DNA of 64,000 nucleotides. Source: Lucinisca nassula (lineage: Eukaryota; Mollusca; Bivalvia; Lucinida; Lucinidae). The DNA is taken from positions 39,199,124-39,263,123 of the forward strand of contig OY757016.1 of NCBI GenBank assembly GCA_963580285.1, given 5' to 3'. Shown here in pieces: positions 1 through 10,283 of this stretch; the first letter of the stretch is position 1; each line of letters starts with the position of its first letter. The notes beneath the pieces were generated by a model that was given only the letters and a program-made list of their open reading frames with translations, was not told the DNA's origin and did no database searches. Made by a program: the position numbers and the translations under genes.

Positions 1-67
1 CACACACACACACACACAAAAGTGGGGTTATAGGGGTCAAAATTATATAGGCGTGTTTTCGTGATGG
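1..67 (+). repeat. (CA)n run, then right-end fragment of MITE family A
   Basis: The window opens inside a CA dinucleotide run (1-18). It is followed directly by about 50 bp matching the right end of the MITE family described at 297-573, including the terminal GTGTTTTCGTGATG at 54-67. The left part is missing or was replaced by the microsatellite. Confidence 0.7.
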
Positions 68-124
68 CGTGGGTTCGAATCGCAGTAAGAGGCGAGGGTT
101 CGTATCGCAGTAAAAGCATCATAT

Positions 125-296
125 AATAACCGCCATGGAATGGCCTGTTTTTCACAGGGATGGGGAGCTTAAATCGATTTTAAGTGGCGCAATCCTCGCC
201 CTTAGTTCTGTCGGGGCTGAGACAATTAATTTGCTCAGTCCGAATGAGTGATTTCTAGTTCATTAGTGCAGCACTTCAAACAAATACAGAGATGAA
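125..296 (-). mobile_element. PLE 3' tail, first part (split by a MITE)
   Basis: Read on the minus strand, this matches the untranslated tail after the PLE reverse transcriptase at 10557-11068, with shared blocks around the TTAAATCGATTTTA motif and the AGTGCA segment. The matching sequence resumes at 574-650, so the MITE at 297-573 inserted into it. It is noticeably diverged from the young copies at 10.6 and 13.3 kb. Confidence 0.65.
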
Positions 297-573
297 CATT
301 ACGCAAACACGCCTATAGAAATACATTGCCACCTTTATCGCCGAAAAAAATGAAAATTTTATCATGAAAAAAGGTATTTTTCTTATTTCTGCTCAAAATA
401 TAGATTGTGGGCACTCGTTAGAACTGCCTCATCGAGGCGGTTCTATCGAGTACCCACCATCTATATTTTAGAGCAGAAATAAGAAAAATTAGGTATACCC
501 CCGGAAACCCCAGTTTTACTATATAAAAATGGGGTTCAAGGGGTCAAAATTATATATGCGTGTTTTCGTGATG
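297..573. mobile_element. Hairpin-centred MITE, family A
   Basis: Non-autonomous element of about 277 bp. It starts CATTACG and ends CGTGATG; both ends carry a version of ACACGCCTAT (inverted). The centre is a long hairpin whose arms include TTATTTCTGCTC and ACTCGTTAGAAC, closing on the loop region CCTCATCGAGG. The element splits a PLE tail. ACA is found on both sides of it (296-298 region and 574-576), compatible with a 3-bp target duplication. About ten more family A copies occur in the window. No coding sequence is present; the transposase source is unknown. Confidence 0.8.
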
Positions 574-690
574 ACACCGGTGAGGACTCAAGACTATGAA
601 ATAACTGAAATGCTGGACCACAAGAAACCAACAAGGGGACTCCGTCCATGTGACATAGTTCGATGTCCGACCCATCGAGACCAAATATGG
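574..690 (-). mobile_element. PLE 3' tail, second part
   Basis: This continues the minus-strand tail interrupted at 296. The block GGTGAGGACTC followed by ACTGAAATGCTGGA matches other tails at 13.7, 23.5 and 47.0 kb. Similarity fades toward 690, before the SECIS region would be reached. Confidence 0.6.
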
Positions 691-725
691 CAGTTAAGTA
701 TCGCGCTGTAACGTTTAAGGATATT

Positions 726-830
726 GAGGATCTTACACGAGTGGTCATTTTATATGAAATTTATGAAACGAGCCAAAGGCGAGTTTCATAAATTTCATAT
801 GAAATGTCAACGCGTGTTGTGTAAGATTCT
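726..830. mobile_element. Short palindromic MITE, family P
   Basis: A near-perfect palindrome of about 105 bp. GAGGATCTTACAC at the left is mirrored by GTGTAAGATTCT at the right, and the arms contain TTTCATATGAAATTTATGAA. Related copies lie at 15406-15499 and 53137-53236. The centre (AAAGGC here, TTCGGC at 53 kb) differs between copies. Confidence 0.75.
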
Positions 831-1145
831 GTTCATCAAAGAGTGGTTTTACGTCGGATTTTGTTGCCCGAGAAGTTGTCGAGAAAACAAACGGCTGTCA
901 CGGACGTCGCCAGACTTTACGCGTCTGTAAAAATGTGTTCATATCATTTTATGACACGACGTTATCCACAAAATAACAGCATTGATATTGTAATCGAGGG
1001 ATACAGATTTGAATAAGTCATTTGACTTTTTCTGAATCCCTTTGTATGATACTTGTATTCTTTGTCAACATTATATGTGTAAAAATGTATGTATTATACA
1101 AAGAAATAAAGTTTAAACCAAAATAACAGCAGTTATATGCTAAAA
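831..1145. other. Unassigned AT-rich stretch
   Basis: No coding, RNA or repeat feature recognised. Only short stop-limited reading frames are present. Confidence 0.4.
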
Positions 1146-1473
1146 CTGTATTCAAAATTGTCACTGATTTGTGAGTATAACGATCGAAAAATTCGATTAA
1201 CGGCGTCGCGTTAGCGGAGCCGTAAAATGTAATTTGCGACCGTAAACCCAACAATTTGCGTCTCCAAATTCAGTTACATCCATTTTAATGCACTTATGCA
1301 TTTTTAAGGATTGAAATTGTACATTTTTCAGTAAGAGCTGTCAATTGCATCAAACCGAATGCCAGCCAATGAATAGGGACGTTACATGTTGTCGCCTGAT
1401 TTCCGACAGTATACTGCGGAACATACCGAAGCAAGTTATCCAATCAGACGTCGCGTTACATTCGCACGTGTAT
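1146..1473 (-). mobile_element. Diverged family C element
   Basis: Shares blocks with 4524-4815 and 35535-35903: GTATTCAAAATTGTCA, the GGAGCCGTAAAA segment, CCAATGAA...GACGTTAC, and the CCGACAGTATACTG palindrome followed by a second inverted GACGTCGCGTTACAT. It is the most diverged of the three copies. No ORF resembles a transposase. Confidence 0.6.
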
Positions 1474-1876
1474 TAGAATAGTCGACAACCAGTCATGTTG
1501 TCTGTCTGTCGCATAACGAGTATCCTAATATTCAACTCTTTTATACTTGGCAATAATTTGCAAGTATTCCAAAGACAGAGTTGTTTACCCAATCTAGCCC
1601 CTAAGAACGGCCATTAATTCTACGTTTCCTGTTTATCAACATAAACTTTCTACTACGTCATATGTCATTCAGTCGCGACACGTCATTTTGTCTCAATTTT
1701 ATATAAAGAGTATTTAATTTTGATAATTTCCTTGTCAGTTTCAATTAGCCCGCGCGTCACGTAAAAAGGTCACCATCTCAGCAAGTCAGTTGTAAAACCC
1801 CATTTTTTTTGTCTTAGATTCGCTTAAAATAATTGAAATTCATGTATACCTTAAAATGAGGAGAAATCTGAAAAGT
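1474..1876. other. Unassigned stretch
   Basis: Nothing recognised on either strand beyond ordinary AT-rich sequence. Confidence 0.4.
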
Positions 1877-2144
1877 CATCACAAAAACAGGCCTATATAA
1901 TTTTGACCCCCTTAACCCCCACTTTTATATACTCGTAGTAAAACTGAAGTTTACAGGAGTAAACCTTATTTTTCTTATTTCTGCTCTAAAATATAGATTC
2001 TAGGTACTCGTAAGAACCGCCTCGATGAAGCGGTTCTAACGAGTACCCACAATCTATATAAGAAAAAAATCACAATTTTTTGTCTTATATTTTTTCGGCG
2101 ATAAAGTTTACACTGAATTTGTATAGGGGTGTTTTTTCGTAATG
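1877..2144. mobile_element. MITE family A copy
   Basis: Starts CATCACAAAAACAGGCCTAT and ends TTTCGTAATG, in the opposite orientation to 297-573. The central hairpin is altered: the loop side reads CCTCGATGAAGCGG and part of the right arm after CAATCTATAT is deleted. Confidence 0.8.
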
Positions 2145-2204
2145 GCTTCATATCTTCTAAGCACAGGATTTTGAGATTTGATCGACTTGGTGAAGTTGGT
2201 ATGT

Positions 2205-2519
2205 AAATATGTTCTATGAAAGCAGCCCCCGCCCAATGGCGTCTTGAAGAAATAGATGGGCTGCATGATGCTCGCACACAGGGCTGAAACCGACCCGCAC
2301 AGTGAGTACTGGTAAACCGCTTAGAGGATTTAAGCCTGCCCAGGCAAAGCGGCGCGAGTCGGACCGTCCATGCTTATAAACCCTAGTGGTTTCATTTGGC
2401 GGCAGGGCTTGAGATGTCATTTCATCCCAATGTCTGGTAAAAAGCCCATGAAATTGGAAGCAACATATCCAAATGACCTTTACTATGTTGACAGGGACGT
2501 TAAACCTCAAATCAAACAA
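2205..2519 (+). mobile_element. SINE-like family F, near full length
   Basis: A ~315-bp repeat ending GACGTTAAACCTCAAATC followed by AAACAA, a 3' end of the kind found on many SINEs. Other copies: 17943-18240, 18648-18838, 22263-22742 (split), 29803-29962, 43150-43435 and 63313-63850. Target duplications at 18.6 kb (9 bp) and 63.3 kb (12 bp) support spread by retrotransposition. I could not identify a clear tRNA-like head, so the promoter class is unknown. Confidence 0.7.
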
Positions 2520-2520
2520 T

Positions 2521-2745
2521 GATCTATGAAAGTGTTATCCTTTGGAAGCAAATAATATAACACAGAACTGAAAAGTATGGAGCACGCAGTTCTTTTTTCT
2601 TCGCCAAACTAGCTAGTTTCGGCCAATTAGGCCTCATCAGTGACCTTCAAATATTTTCAAAATTCCACAATGGAATCAATGGTCCCATAGCAATGTTAAA
2701 CTTGCTACTAACTAAATGTTAATATTATTTAGTTAAACATAAAAC
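2521..2745 (-). mobile_element. Retrozyme relic (family G)
   Basis: Aligns with the tandem unit at 8533-8939 through blocks such as GTTATCCTTTGGAAGCAA, the hammerhead core, and TTTTCAAAATTCCAC. It is a single, diverged unit adjoining the end of the F element. The transcribed (ribozyme) sense is the minus strand. Confidence 0.65.
2603..2648 (-). ncRNA. Decayed hammerhead ribozyme
   Basis: The minus strand has the catalytic core CTGATGA, stem II GGCC/GGCC closing TAATT, then GAAAC and the self-complementary stem III ACTAGCTAGT, as in the 8.6 kb copies. The base at the cleavage position is U, and helix I falls to about four pairs before a mismatch. Sequence shows the core; weak activity is an inference. 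Confidence 0.65.
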
Positions 2746-2825
2746 TGTTTACACAATGTAGCTGTTTTAGTGTTAAAGTAGCAACCAGATTTGGTTTCAA
2801 TCATAATCCGGAAATGTACAATTAG

Positions 2826-3135
2826 TGGTAGCGTGATAGCTCAGTGGTTAGTGCACTTGCCTCTGATGCAAGAGGCCCCCGGTTCGATCCCCGGAGGCGG
2901 TGATTATTTCGGTGTCCGAACACACGCTCCATTGGCATCATTTGCAGGAATGAATGCCAAAAAGTGCACCGTCCTTCGGATCGGGACGTTAACTGGAAGC
3001 CTCTCCTGTGCAGGTTAAAAACATTTACCGTAATTACATGATTACGTTGTAGGCTTTCAACCCTGCAACCTGGAGTGAATGTAATGTACACCTGCGAGTA
3101 ATGGTCAAATGCGACAGATCGCAGTATAAGTAGAA
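2826..3135 (+). mobile_element. tRNA-derived SINE
   Basis: The head has a pol III A box (TAGCTCAGTGG, around 2836-2846) and B box (GGTTCGATCCC, 2881-2891). The flanking 'acceptor' bases do not pair, so this is not a functional tRNA. The body contains CCTTCGGATCGGGACGTTAA, which resembles a conserved SINE central domain known from several invertebrates (recalled, not searched). It tails off near 3135. Confidence 0.7.
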
Positions 3136-3239
3136 GCGTCCTGCAGGTATTTTCGTTTAATCGACGTTAGTGCTCCTACATAACTCACAGCTGCCAGTCG
3201 CTATCAGTATGAAAAGAGTTGGAGACGAGTTGGTCGTGA

Positions 3240-3520
3240 GTGAGCCAGTGTGTTTCAGTTTTACGTCCCACCAACAGCTAAGGTCATACGGAGACGGGAC
3301 CTCGGTTTAAAGACTCATCCGAAAGTGTGGAGAAGCCCAGGATCGATCCTGCAATCCCTTGTTGTTTTCCAGTTTCCCCGTGTCGCGGGTCGTCAGCTGG
3401 TGGGGTCCCAGGGAACGAGCCCATGCTAGCAACCTGCAATCCCTGGTTTATCAGCCGAGTATTATAACCACTACCCTCAGAGGCTTTTAACGAGTTGGTT
3501 GTGCGCGCCGACTGGAATAC
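3240..3520 (-). mobile_element. SINE, minus orientation
   Basis: Inverse counterpart of the element at 19937-20048. Shared segments are the ACTCATCCGAAAG block, the AGGATCGATCCTG region containing the B box, and GACCTCGGTTTAAAG. The sequence is diverged and both limits are approximate. Confidence 0.55.
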
Positions 3521-3536
3521 CATATATTGGAGAGTA

Positions 3537-3749
3537 CTAACCCTTCTCTTGATGAATATTCATTTAAGCCACACCCATATCTGTCTATCAACCAATCAAA
3601 TTACTTGATGTAATTTATTGCTACAAATTCATAAATTGAATGCCAAACAGTGTAGATCCTGATCAGATGGCTTCTGAAGAAGCCATCTGATCTGGATCTA
3701 CACAGTTTACAAAGATAGGGGTTGTTGTGAACAACAAGATAAGGGTTAA
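3537..3749. mobile_element. piggyBac-like MITE, family I
   Basis: About 213 bp, with ends CTAACCC and GGGTTAA. The centre is a hairpin built on GATCAGATGGCTTC and its complement. The copy at 62942-63154 is better preserved, with perfect TTAA-flanked inverted repeats. Assignment to piggyBac rests on the TTAA target and CCC-starting termini. Confidence 0.7.
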
Positions 3750-3756
3750 TGACTTT

Positions 3757-4520
3757 TTTCATGTTTGAGCTCAAAAGCGTTCAGGTGAGCATCCAGGTAC
3801 AAATTTTATCACCTGCTGAAGTATTACATAATATTGTCAGCAATTTAGCTTAATCATGTGACATGCTTTTTTATATGATCGGTTGATGCTTGCATCTACT
3901 GAGTAGTATAACAGCAACAACAATTTTGTCGCGAGAAGCGAATGTGTGTCTATGGGCATGCGCGCTCGGTGAAAATTTAATCAGCATGTGCACCGAGTCA
4001 TTAGAGTACAGCATTACATGTCTACACGAGAAAAGCTTGGATACAAAACAGACCGGTTTAGTGAACAGGGAAGACTCTGATCAGACTGCGCGCTCTGAGT
4101 CTTCGCTGTGCGCATATGGTCCCTTTGGTTTGCACATTTATAATCAATCTTCTTTGATTAATTTTAACATGGGCATTTATAGTTCAACAAAAATGCCACT
4201 CACCTTATAAATCTGCGCTCAATATGTATGGTTTTATTGAGAAGCTGAGCGACATGAAGTTATCAGTTGTTTATTTAGCTATTCTGGTAAGATATGGATT
4301 TCTTCTTTTTTTTCTTTTTTGTCAGCATCACATCGCATTGACAAATCTGTGTAGCGAGTATCAATGTAAACTTTTTATATGGTGAAAACTGGGATTTTCA
4401 CGGGTCTACATTTATTCCTCAATTCTTGTTCAAAACTTGTTAGACTTGCCTGATGGTGGCAGGTTTTCTGAACATCACAATATGTTTGAAGCGGAAATAA
4501 GGGGGGGGGGGAGGTGTAAA
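3757..4520. other. Mostly unassigned; one palindromic motif at 4060-4125
   Basis: The only recognised structure is GAAGACTCTGATCAGACTGC and its imperfect inverse, a version of the palindrome also seen at 47842-47900 and 62719-62775. The 106-codon frame at 3890-4210 runs through it and is not credible as a gene. Confidence 0.4.
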
Positions 4521-4523
4521 AAT

Positions 4524-4815
4524 TGGGGATAACTGTATTCAAAATTGTCATTTGGGGAGGTAAATCGGCGGTTTTACCTCCCCAATTGACAATTATAATA
4601 CAGTTATCCCCCATTCTATTGCATTTATTCAGTGGTTTTGTTAAAATTGTTCTATTTTGTTCAAAGCGTCAATCGTTGTGAGCTGCGTAAAAACAAAATG
4701 CTACCCAATGAAAAGAGACGTTACGTGTTGACGTTGGGTTTCCGACAGTGTATCGCAGGATATACTGTTGCAAATTTTTGACGTTATCCAATTAAACGTC
4801 GCGTTACATATACGA
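4524..4815 (-). mobile_element. Family C element with deleted centre
   Basis: A compact hairpin at 4524-4614 (GGGGATAACTGTATTC... mirrored by ACAGTTATCCCC) is followed by the distal part, with ACGTTGGGTTTCCGACAG and CGTCGCGTTACAT as at 35535-35640. Compared with 35735-35903, the middle of the hairpin is missing. Confidence 0.65.
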
Positions 4816-5095
4816 TACTGGGAGGACCGAAGTTCGAGGACGTAAGCGACTTGACCGGTTTATACTTCTGTAAATAGCAATATATAAAAAAAGTTGGTAA
4901 CAAAATAGTCAAACAACATTTGATGAATAAACTGTCAGAAACAAACATGAAAATTAACGAGCACACTTCGACAGCACTAATGACCCATTTCCTAGTCATT
5001 TTCAAAATGGCATTTGAGTTCGAGGATGTTGTTGTCATAAGGGTCATTAAGGTGCTGTGCGGTAAAAAATAAAATGAAGGCATGTAATTGATAAC

Positions 5096-5372
5096 CATCA
5101 CGTGAACAAGTCCGTGAAATGAAGACCCCCCTAAACCCCACTTTATATAGAGAAAACTGGGGTTTAGGGGGAAAACATTATTTTTCTAATTTCTGCTCCA
5201 AGACATAGGTTGTGGGTACTCGTTAGAACCGCCTCATTGAGGCGGTTCTAACGAGCACCCTCAACCTATGTTTTGAACATTTATAACAAAAATATCACGG
5301 ATTTTCATAAAAAAGTAGCCATTTTGGAAATGTGAAAAATGCACTTTGTCGCACGGGTGAGTTATCGTAATG
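5096..5372. mobile_element. Hairpin-centred MITE, family B
   Basis: This family has different ends from family A: CATCACGTGAACAAGTCCGT at one side, and at the other the inverse of CATTACGATAACTCACCCGT. Its central hairpin (ACTCGTTAGAACCGCCTCA and complement) is the same as in family A. Other copies: 39729-40012, 42322-42601, 48951-49191, 62438-62701, plus halves at 24806 and 31325. Confidence 0.8.
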
Positions 5373-6289
5373 AAAATACTTTTATTGTAAATAACATAAA
5401 CTTTACTGGAAATCATTTGGAAAAATTATGATTTTTTTTTCACTCATTCTCAATTTGTGCTCAAAAGTTTATTCTTCTTTTAGATATCTGTTCATTCTGT
5501 TCGATTCCATACGAGTCCAAAAAGTTTAACTCCATTTTATAATTTGTTCATTGATATCTACTTCAAACGAGAATTAGATGTCCCAAGAACAAGAACAATT
5601 ACCTAAAGTTTTGATTATTAAGGTTTTAAACTTTTAATATTTCTTAAGAGCATCACATTCACTACTGCTCTCCATTTCTCAGAAGAAAAAGAAAGGCTCT
5701 GAAGAATTTTCCCGCATTGATCCTCATACGAAAATAATGGATAAACAGGTCTGCTGTATGTGTCTACAGTAAACAAAGGACGCTTGATATTTCTGCCAGA
5801 ATGTGTGTGAATGAAGAAATCATTGGGTTAAATTTGGGTGTAAAAGTATAATTTAGCAAAAATGGTGGATGTTTGTAAATTTTTAATGTCTCAAGCAATA
5901 TTTAGCTCTCTGATCGGCATCGAAAGAATATTATACTACCAAAATGTTGGCTTGTATTTGTGGTTTGTTGTTGTTGATTCACGAGAGAATAGCATCAGTA
6001 TATATACAAATGACGTCACCGAACTTGCGTCACCCTCGAAGTTGCATGACGCCACTATACGCAAGTGCATTAGAATTGTATTTTATTACAGGAATGAGTT
6101 GTCATTTTTGTGGATTTTATCGATGTGCAAACTCCGGCTGATCACTCACAAACTTAGTAAAACTCATTCCTTATACTTCCAATTTTCACATCGAAATGTT
6201 AATTTCAATTTTCTCATTCGAAATCGAATCAGATATTTGGAAGACCTTCTGAAACCGGTGGCTGTGTGAATCGAACAGTCAGAAGACAA
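5373..6289. other. Unassigned AT-rich stretch
   Basis: Contains a 135-codon open frame (5862-6269) with no recognisable domain and a composition expected of random AT-rich sequence; it runs up to the SINE at 6290. No splice-flanked exon was convincing. Confidence 0.4.
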
Positions 6290-6545
6290 AAGCCTCGATA
6301 GCGCAGTGGTTAGCGCGTTCGACTTATGATCGAAAGGTTGTGCGTTCGAATCCGGCCACCGGTATCGAGGTGTGTCCTTGGGCAAGACACGTAATGACAC
6401 TGCCCCACTCCACCCAGGTGTAAATGGGTAGCAGTGGTGTAAAACCCACTGCATCTCTATCTCGCGCGCGTGAAAATACCCGGAATGAGTGTTCGAGAGC
6501 GATTCAATAAGCTTGAAGCTTTCATCGCAATCGAACTAAAATAAA
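6290..6545 (+). mobile_element. tRNA-derived SINE
   Basis: The head folds like a tRNA: CCTCGATA (6293-6300) pairs with TATCGAGG, with an A box TAGCGCAGTGG and a B box GTTCGAATCC. The unrelated body follows (TGTGTCCTTGGGCAAGACAC palindrome, CCCAGGTGTAAATGGGTA). A full tRNA was considered, but the long conserved body and lack of a terminator right after the head favour a SINE. Confidence 0.75.
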
Positions 6546-7766
6546 TTAGTATAAACTAAAAGACCGAAAGAAGGTGTGCATGAAACGAAGTCATTGACTT
6601 TGTTATAATTGAAAGACTTAAATTGTGCTTAACTCTTTGTTTTTTTGTGTGTTTTTTTTTTTTTTTTTTTTTTGTGGGGGATCGGGGTGGGCTAAATTCT
6701 AATTAACAGAAGCTTAGGGGTGAAAGGGAAAGCGTTAACTGGACCGTGTGTCCATTATCTACAGAGAACGTTTGTCTTAAGATTACCTAACATAAGTTTG
6801 TCGATGTCATGTTAACAATTAAGGCTTCCGGGTCATAAAGCGATTAATATGAATACACACACAGCAGGTGTCAACTCTTAAATTCTATAACTGTATTAAT
6901 TGATGCTTGTTAGATCAGCTTTTGTTGATTACCGGTTAGCATAAAAATATATTTTGTTTTGCAACCCTGACGTGTGCCCAGCAAAGAATCACATCTTCTC
7001 TTGAATCATTGGATCTTTCGCACAAGGTAGACACTGATCAGAAAAAGTATCTAAGGGTCATAAGTAGTATTCCCACAACGGGCATGATTGGCAGTAATTA
7101 GCAACAATTGCCAATTAAGCATGTGTGTGAAGTACCCCGAAAAAAACAACAACAAATTTTCACCGAAATCAATATATTTTCGCTAGTCAAAAAAAATCAA
7201 CGACTTTTTTTTCTTCTCCTTTTGTAAACGATATGGAGTATTTCTTAATTGCGCATCAGTCACATGCATAAAAATATACTAAACAAGAAAAAACAAATCA
7301 AAAACAGTAAATACATAAATAAGACGAAATAAAAATAATTTTATTTCAGCATTAAATGTCATTAACAAAAATGTTTTCAGCAGCTCACTTTGACATTCGT
7401 CTTAAACCAGCTAAAACCCGGAAAGTTCCGATTTAATCCGATAATCGCGTAATATGAGAACCGAAAGCTATAACTAGATACAATGAGGAGAGCCGGTTGA
7501 AAGTACCGAAAATTTTCAAGAAAACAATCTGAAAATGACCAACTTTGTTTTTATTTGATCCTCAATTATTTGATATTGTTGGAAAGAAAAAAACATTTTT
7601 CTTCTAGAATTTTCCATCACATTTTAACAACGTATTTTATAATTTAATTATTACAGTATAAAAACAGACACCCTCGTGCGTTTTTGCTAATTTTCTATTG
7701 GAGTAAACGAGAGGTTCACGAGACGAAGGGTCCTATTTTCATATCAAAATTGACCAGTTTAAATTA

Positions 7767-7802
<36 letters not shown>

Positions 7803-8110
7803 TAATCAAAATTGAGATAAAAGATTGAATTTTCATAATTTTCAATCACATTTTCGCCATCTAGCCGAGTATTTTTTCAATTATTTCATAGATTCACATG
7901 CCCAATTAATTTCTATACAATTTGTCGCGCGGTTTAAATCGGACACAGGTAATAGGCGGATTACAATTGTCCCACATGGCAATAAATTCGATAATCCACT
8001 AGTGGACTAAATATGCAAATTATCTAGATACGCCCAATAACGTTACACGTACGACGTCATTAACGACGTTGCGTTTACTAATGGCGGAATTTTGACATCT
8101 TGCATTCGTG
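6546..8110. repeat. Unassigned stretch with poly-T and (TA)n tracts
   Basis: Holds a poly-T tract at about 6650-6673 and a TA run at about 7771-7798. Otherwise AT-rich with no gene, RNA or dispersed repeat recognised. Confidence 0.45.
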
Positions 8111-8345
8111 CTCAGGTATTATTAAATTTATTAAACGAATTGAGGAAAAGGGATAACGTGCGAGGCTTCAATAACACATGAACACTAATGTAAGATCCTC
8201 TGTGTCAACATTTTATTAAACTCATTGAAGAAAATGGATTAAATGCTCGGCACAGCCTTGCATTTTATCCCTTTTCATCAACTCGTTTAATAAATTCAAT
8301 AATACATGAACACTCATGTAAGATCCTCTAAATAAACACATGTGT
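8111..8345. mobile_element. Palindromic MITE, family Q
   Basis: Opposed copies of a segment containing TTTATTAAACGA, AAAAGGGAT and the end ACATGAACACTCATGTAAGA. A single half is at 28285-28375. The terminal ATGTAAGATCCTCT resembles the ends of family P, so the two families may be related. Confidence 0.6.
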
Positions 8346-8395
8346 AATAATACATGGTTAGTGTCGCGTAAAGTCATGACGCTGTCCTTGACAAC

Positions 8396-8534
8396 TTCTG
8401 GACTGGAAACTTAGCATTTTAAAACTAGTGAATAAACGCATTTCTTTCTATTCTCAAAATACTAACTTATTACCTCCTATGCCCAAGACGTCTTTACGTC
8501 ATCTTAAACTAGGTATTCAAGAATTTCATAAGAA
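8396..8534 (+). pseudogene. PLE coding fragment upstream of the retrozyme
   Basis: Encodes the segment just N-terminal to the RT (WKLSILKLVNKRISFY... to IQEFHK), matching copy B at 12645-12780. Translation is cut at 8534 by the retrozyme and resumes at 8946 with FVLAPADKAANN. Confidence 0.75.
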
Positions 8535-8613
8535 TATGTTCTATAAAAGGGTTATCCTTTGGAAGCAAGGAATACACCACAGAAGTGAAAAATATGGAGT
8601 GTACATGTTTTCT

Positions 8614-8660
8614 GGGCCAGACTAGCTAGTTTCGGCCAATTAGGCCTCATCAGTGACCCT
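8614..8660 (-). ncRNA. Type I hammerhead ribozyme, copy 1
   Basis: On the minus strand: CTGATGA, stem II GGCC-TAATT-GGCC, GAA, then short stem III ACTAGCTAGT, and C as the cleavage base. Helix I pairs GGGTCA with TGGCCC (six pairs, one G-U). Cleavage is predicted between the complements of 8620 and 8619. The 10-base self-complementary stem III is unusually short, as reported for minimal hammerheads that act best as dimers. Confidence 0.88.
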
Positions 8661-8874
8661 CAGATATTTTCAAAATTCCACTATGGAATCAATGATCCCA
8701 AAGGACAAGAAAATATAATCTACACTATGATGTAGGGCAGGGAGACGTTTTACCGCCGCCACACATTCCCACACACCAGCTGTAGTGAAGTTAAATATGT
8801 TCTATAAAAGGGTTATCCTTTGGAAGCAAGGAATACACCACAGAAGTGAAAAATATGGAGTGTACATGTTTTCT

Positions 8875-8921
8875 GGGCCAGACTAGCTAGTTTCGGCCAA
8901 TTAGGCCTCATCAGTGACCCT
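8875..8921 (-). ncRNA. Type I hammerhead ribozyme, copy 2
   Basis: Same sequence as the copy at 8614-8660, 261 bp downstream. Predicted cleavage lies between the complements of 8881 and 8880. Two cleavage sites in one transcript would release a 261-nt monomer suited to circularisation; this is inferred from the sequence and the known chemistry. Confidence 0.88.
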
Positions 8922-8945
8922 CAGATATTTTCAAAATTCGTTTGT

Positions 8946-10283
8946 TTTGTTTTGGCCCCTGCAGACAAGGCCGCTAACAACGTCGTGGTTGTGTGACGGC
9001 TCCACTATGTTAACACGCTTAAGCAGGAGCTTGGTGGTACTAAGGTCTATGAACTTCAGCCTTTAGCTGAAGAGAGAGCTATAGTAGATAAACATGTTTG
9101 TCTTTCAGCCACCAAGTTTGCTGTGTGTGTTAACGAAGGCCAAGACAAGCTTCCTACGCTATACTGGTTACCAAAACTTCATAAAAAACCTTACAAAGCA
9201 CGGTTTATTGCAAATTCTAGCTCTTGCACTACCACTGAACTTTCTAAATTATTAACTTCCTGTCTTACTGCTATTAAAACGCATGTAATTAAATATTGTG
9301 ATAAAGTCTTTGAAAGATCAGGAAGAAATCTGTTTTGGTCTATAAAAAAATCGAATGAGGTTTTAAATAAATTGAAATCTAGACATTTTCGTGCTTCTAG
9401 TCTGTCTACCTACGATTTTTCCACTCTTTACACTACACTTCCTCATAATCTTATAAAAGAAAAGCTTAATGATTTAATTGAATGGGCTTTTCACAGAGAA
9501 GATTCTCTCTATCTTGCATGTAATGTCAGAAATGCATTTTTCACTTCTAAAGAGCATAAGAATTATACACTTTGGTCATGTCAGAAAGTGTGTGATGCCC
9601 TCACCTTTCTACTTGACAATATTTATATTAGATTCGGTACTAAGTTATTTAGACAAATTGTGGGTATTCCGAAGGGTACTAATTACGCACCTCTTGTGGC
9701 TGATCTGTTCTTGTATTGTTATGAAAGAGACTTCATTTTGTCGCTTTCCATTGATAACCAATCTGAAATTATTGAAGCTTTTAGCTCTACTTCTAGATAT
9801 TTAGATGATTTATTAAATATTGATAATACCTATTTTGATGGTTTGATCAGTCAGATTTACCCCCTAGAACTTCAGTTAAATAAAGCAAATTCTTCTGATA
9901 CCGAGGCCCCGTTTTTGGATTTACATCTATCTATTGTAGATGGATTTGTTTCGTGCAAAATTTATGATAAACGCGATGACTTTGATTTTGGGATTGTAAA
10001 TTTTCCTTTTTTGGATGGTGATGTTCCTCGTGCGCCATCCTATGGCGTTTATATTTCGCAATTAATTCGATTTGCTAGAGTGTGTAGTCATGTAACTGAC
10101 TTCAACACTCGTAATAAATTATTAACGGCTAAACTCCTTAATCAGGGTTATCGGTACCATAAACTACGCAAAGCCTTTTCAAAATTTTATAGACGCCATT
10201 CTGATTTAATTTCAAAATTCAATATTGGACTTAAATCTCTTCTGCAACAAGGTCTATCGGAACCCGAATTTTATGGTGACTAA
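8946..10283 (+). pseudogene. PLE reverse transcriptase, copy A (in-frame TGA; TAA near the end)
   Basis: RT domain of a Penelope-like element. Motifs in order: LYWLPKLHKKPYKARF (fingers), STYDFSTLYTTLP with the motif A aspartate, GIPKGTNYAPLVADLF (motif B; copy B has the more usual GIPMGTNCAP-like form), SRYLDDLLNI with the motif C aspartates, then the thumb region HKLRKAFSKFYRRH. The frame is open from 8946 to 10280 except for TGA at 8994-8996, at the same position as in copy B and proposed as selenocysteine. TAA at 10281-10283 replaces a leucine codon present in copy B and is ordinary decay. Motif B changes (K for M, Y for C) suggest the copy is inactive. Confidence 0.85.

Larger units (their letters stand above)
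8533..8939 (-). mobile_element. Retrozyme: tandem hammerhead-bearing unit inside the PLE
   Basis: Two directly repeated copies of a 146-bp segment (8533-8678 and 8794-8939) sit at a 261-bp offset with essentially identical sequence. Each contains a hammerhead ribozyme on the minus strand. One complete monomer therefore spans ribozyme to ribozyme, flanked by partial monomers. This matches the architecture of retrozymes, small non-autonomous retroelements that spread through self-cleaved circular RNA and are thought to borrow PLE machinery in animals (recalled). Its position inside a PLE reading frame shows it inserted there. Confidence 0.8.

Noticed and set aside
2826..2901. tRNA gene
   Set aside because: A and B boxes are present but the acceptor arms do not pair and a conserved SINE body follows. 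The heads at 6290, 19733, 40871 and 57488 were treated the same way.
5862..6269. 135-codon open reading frame
   Set aside because: No domain, no signal for splicing or start context, composition typical of AT-rich random sequence, and it runs up to a SINE.
10281..10283. TAA as the natural end of the RT
   Set aside because: Copy B has TTA, and the frame continues for 70 codons with sequence conserved in three further copies.
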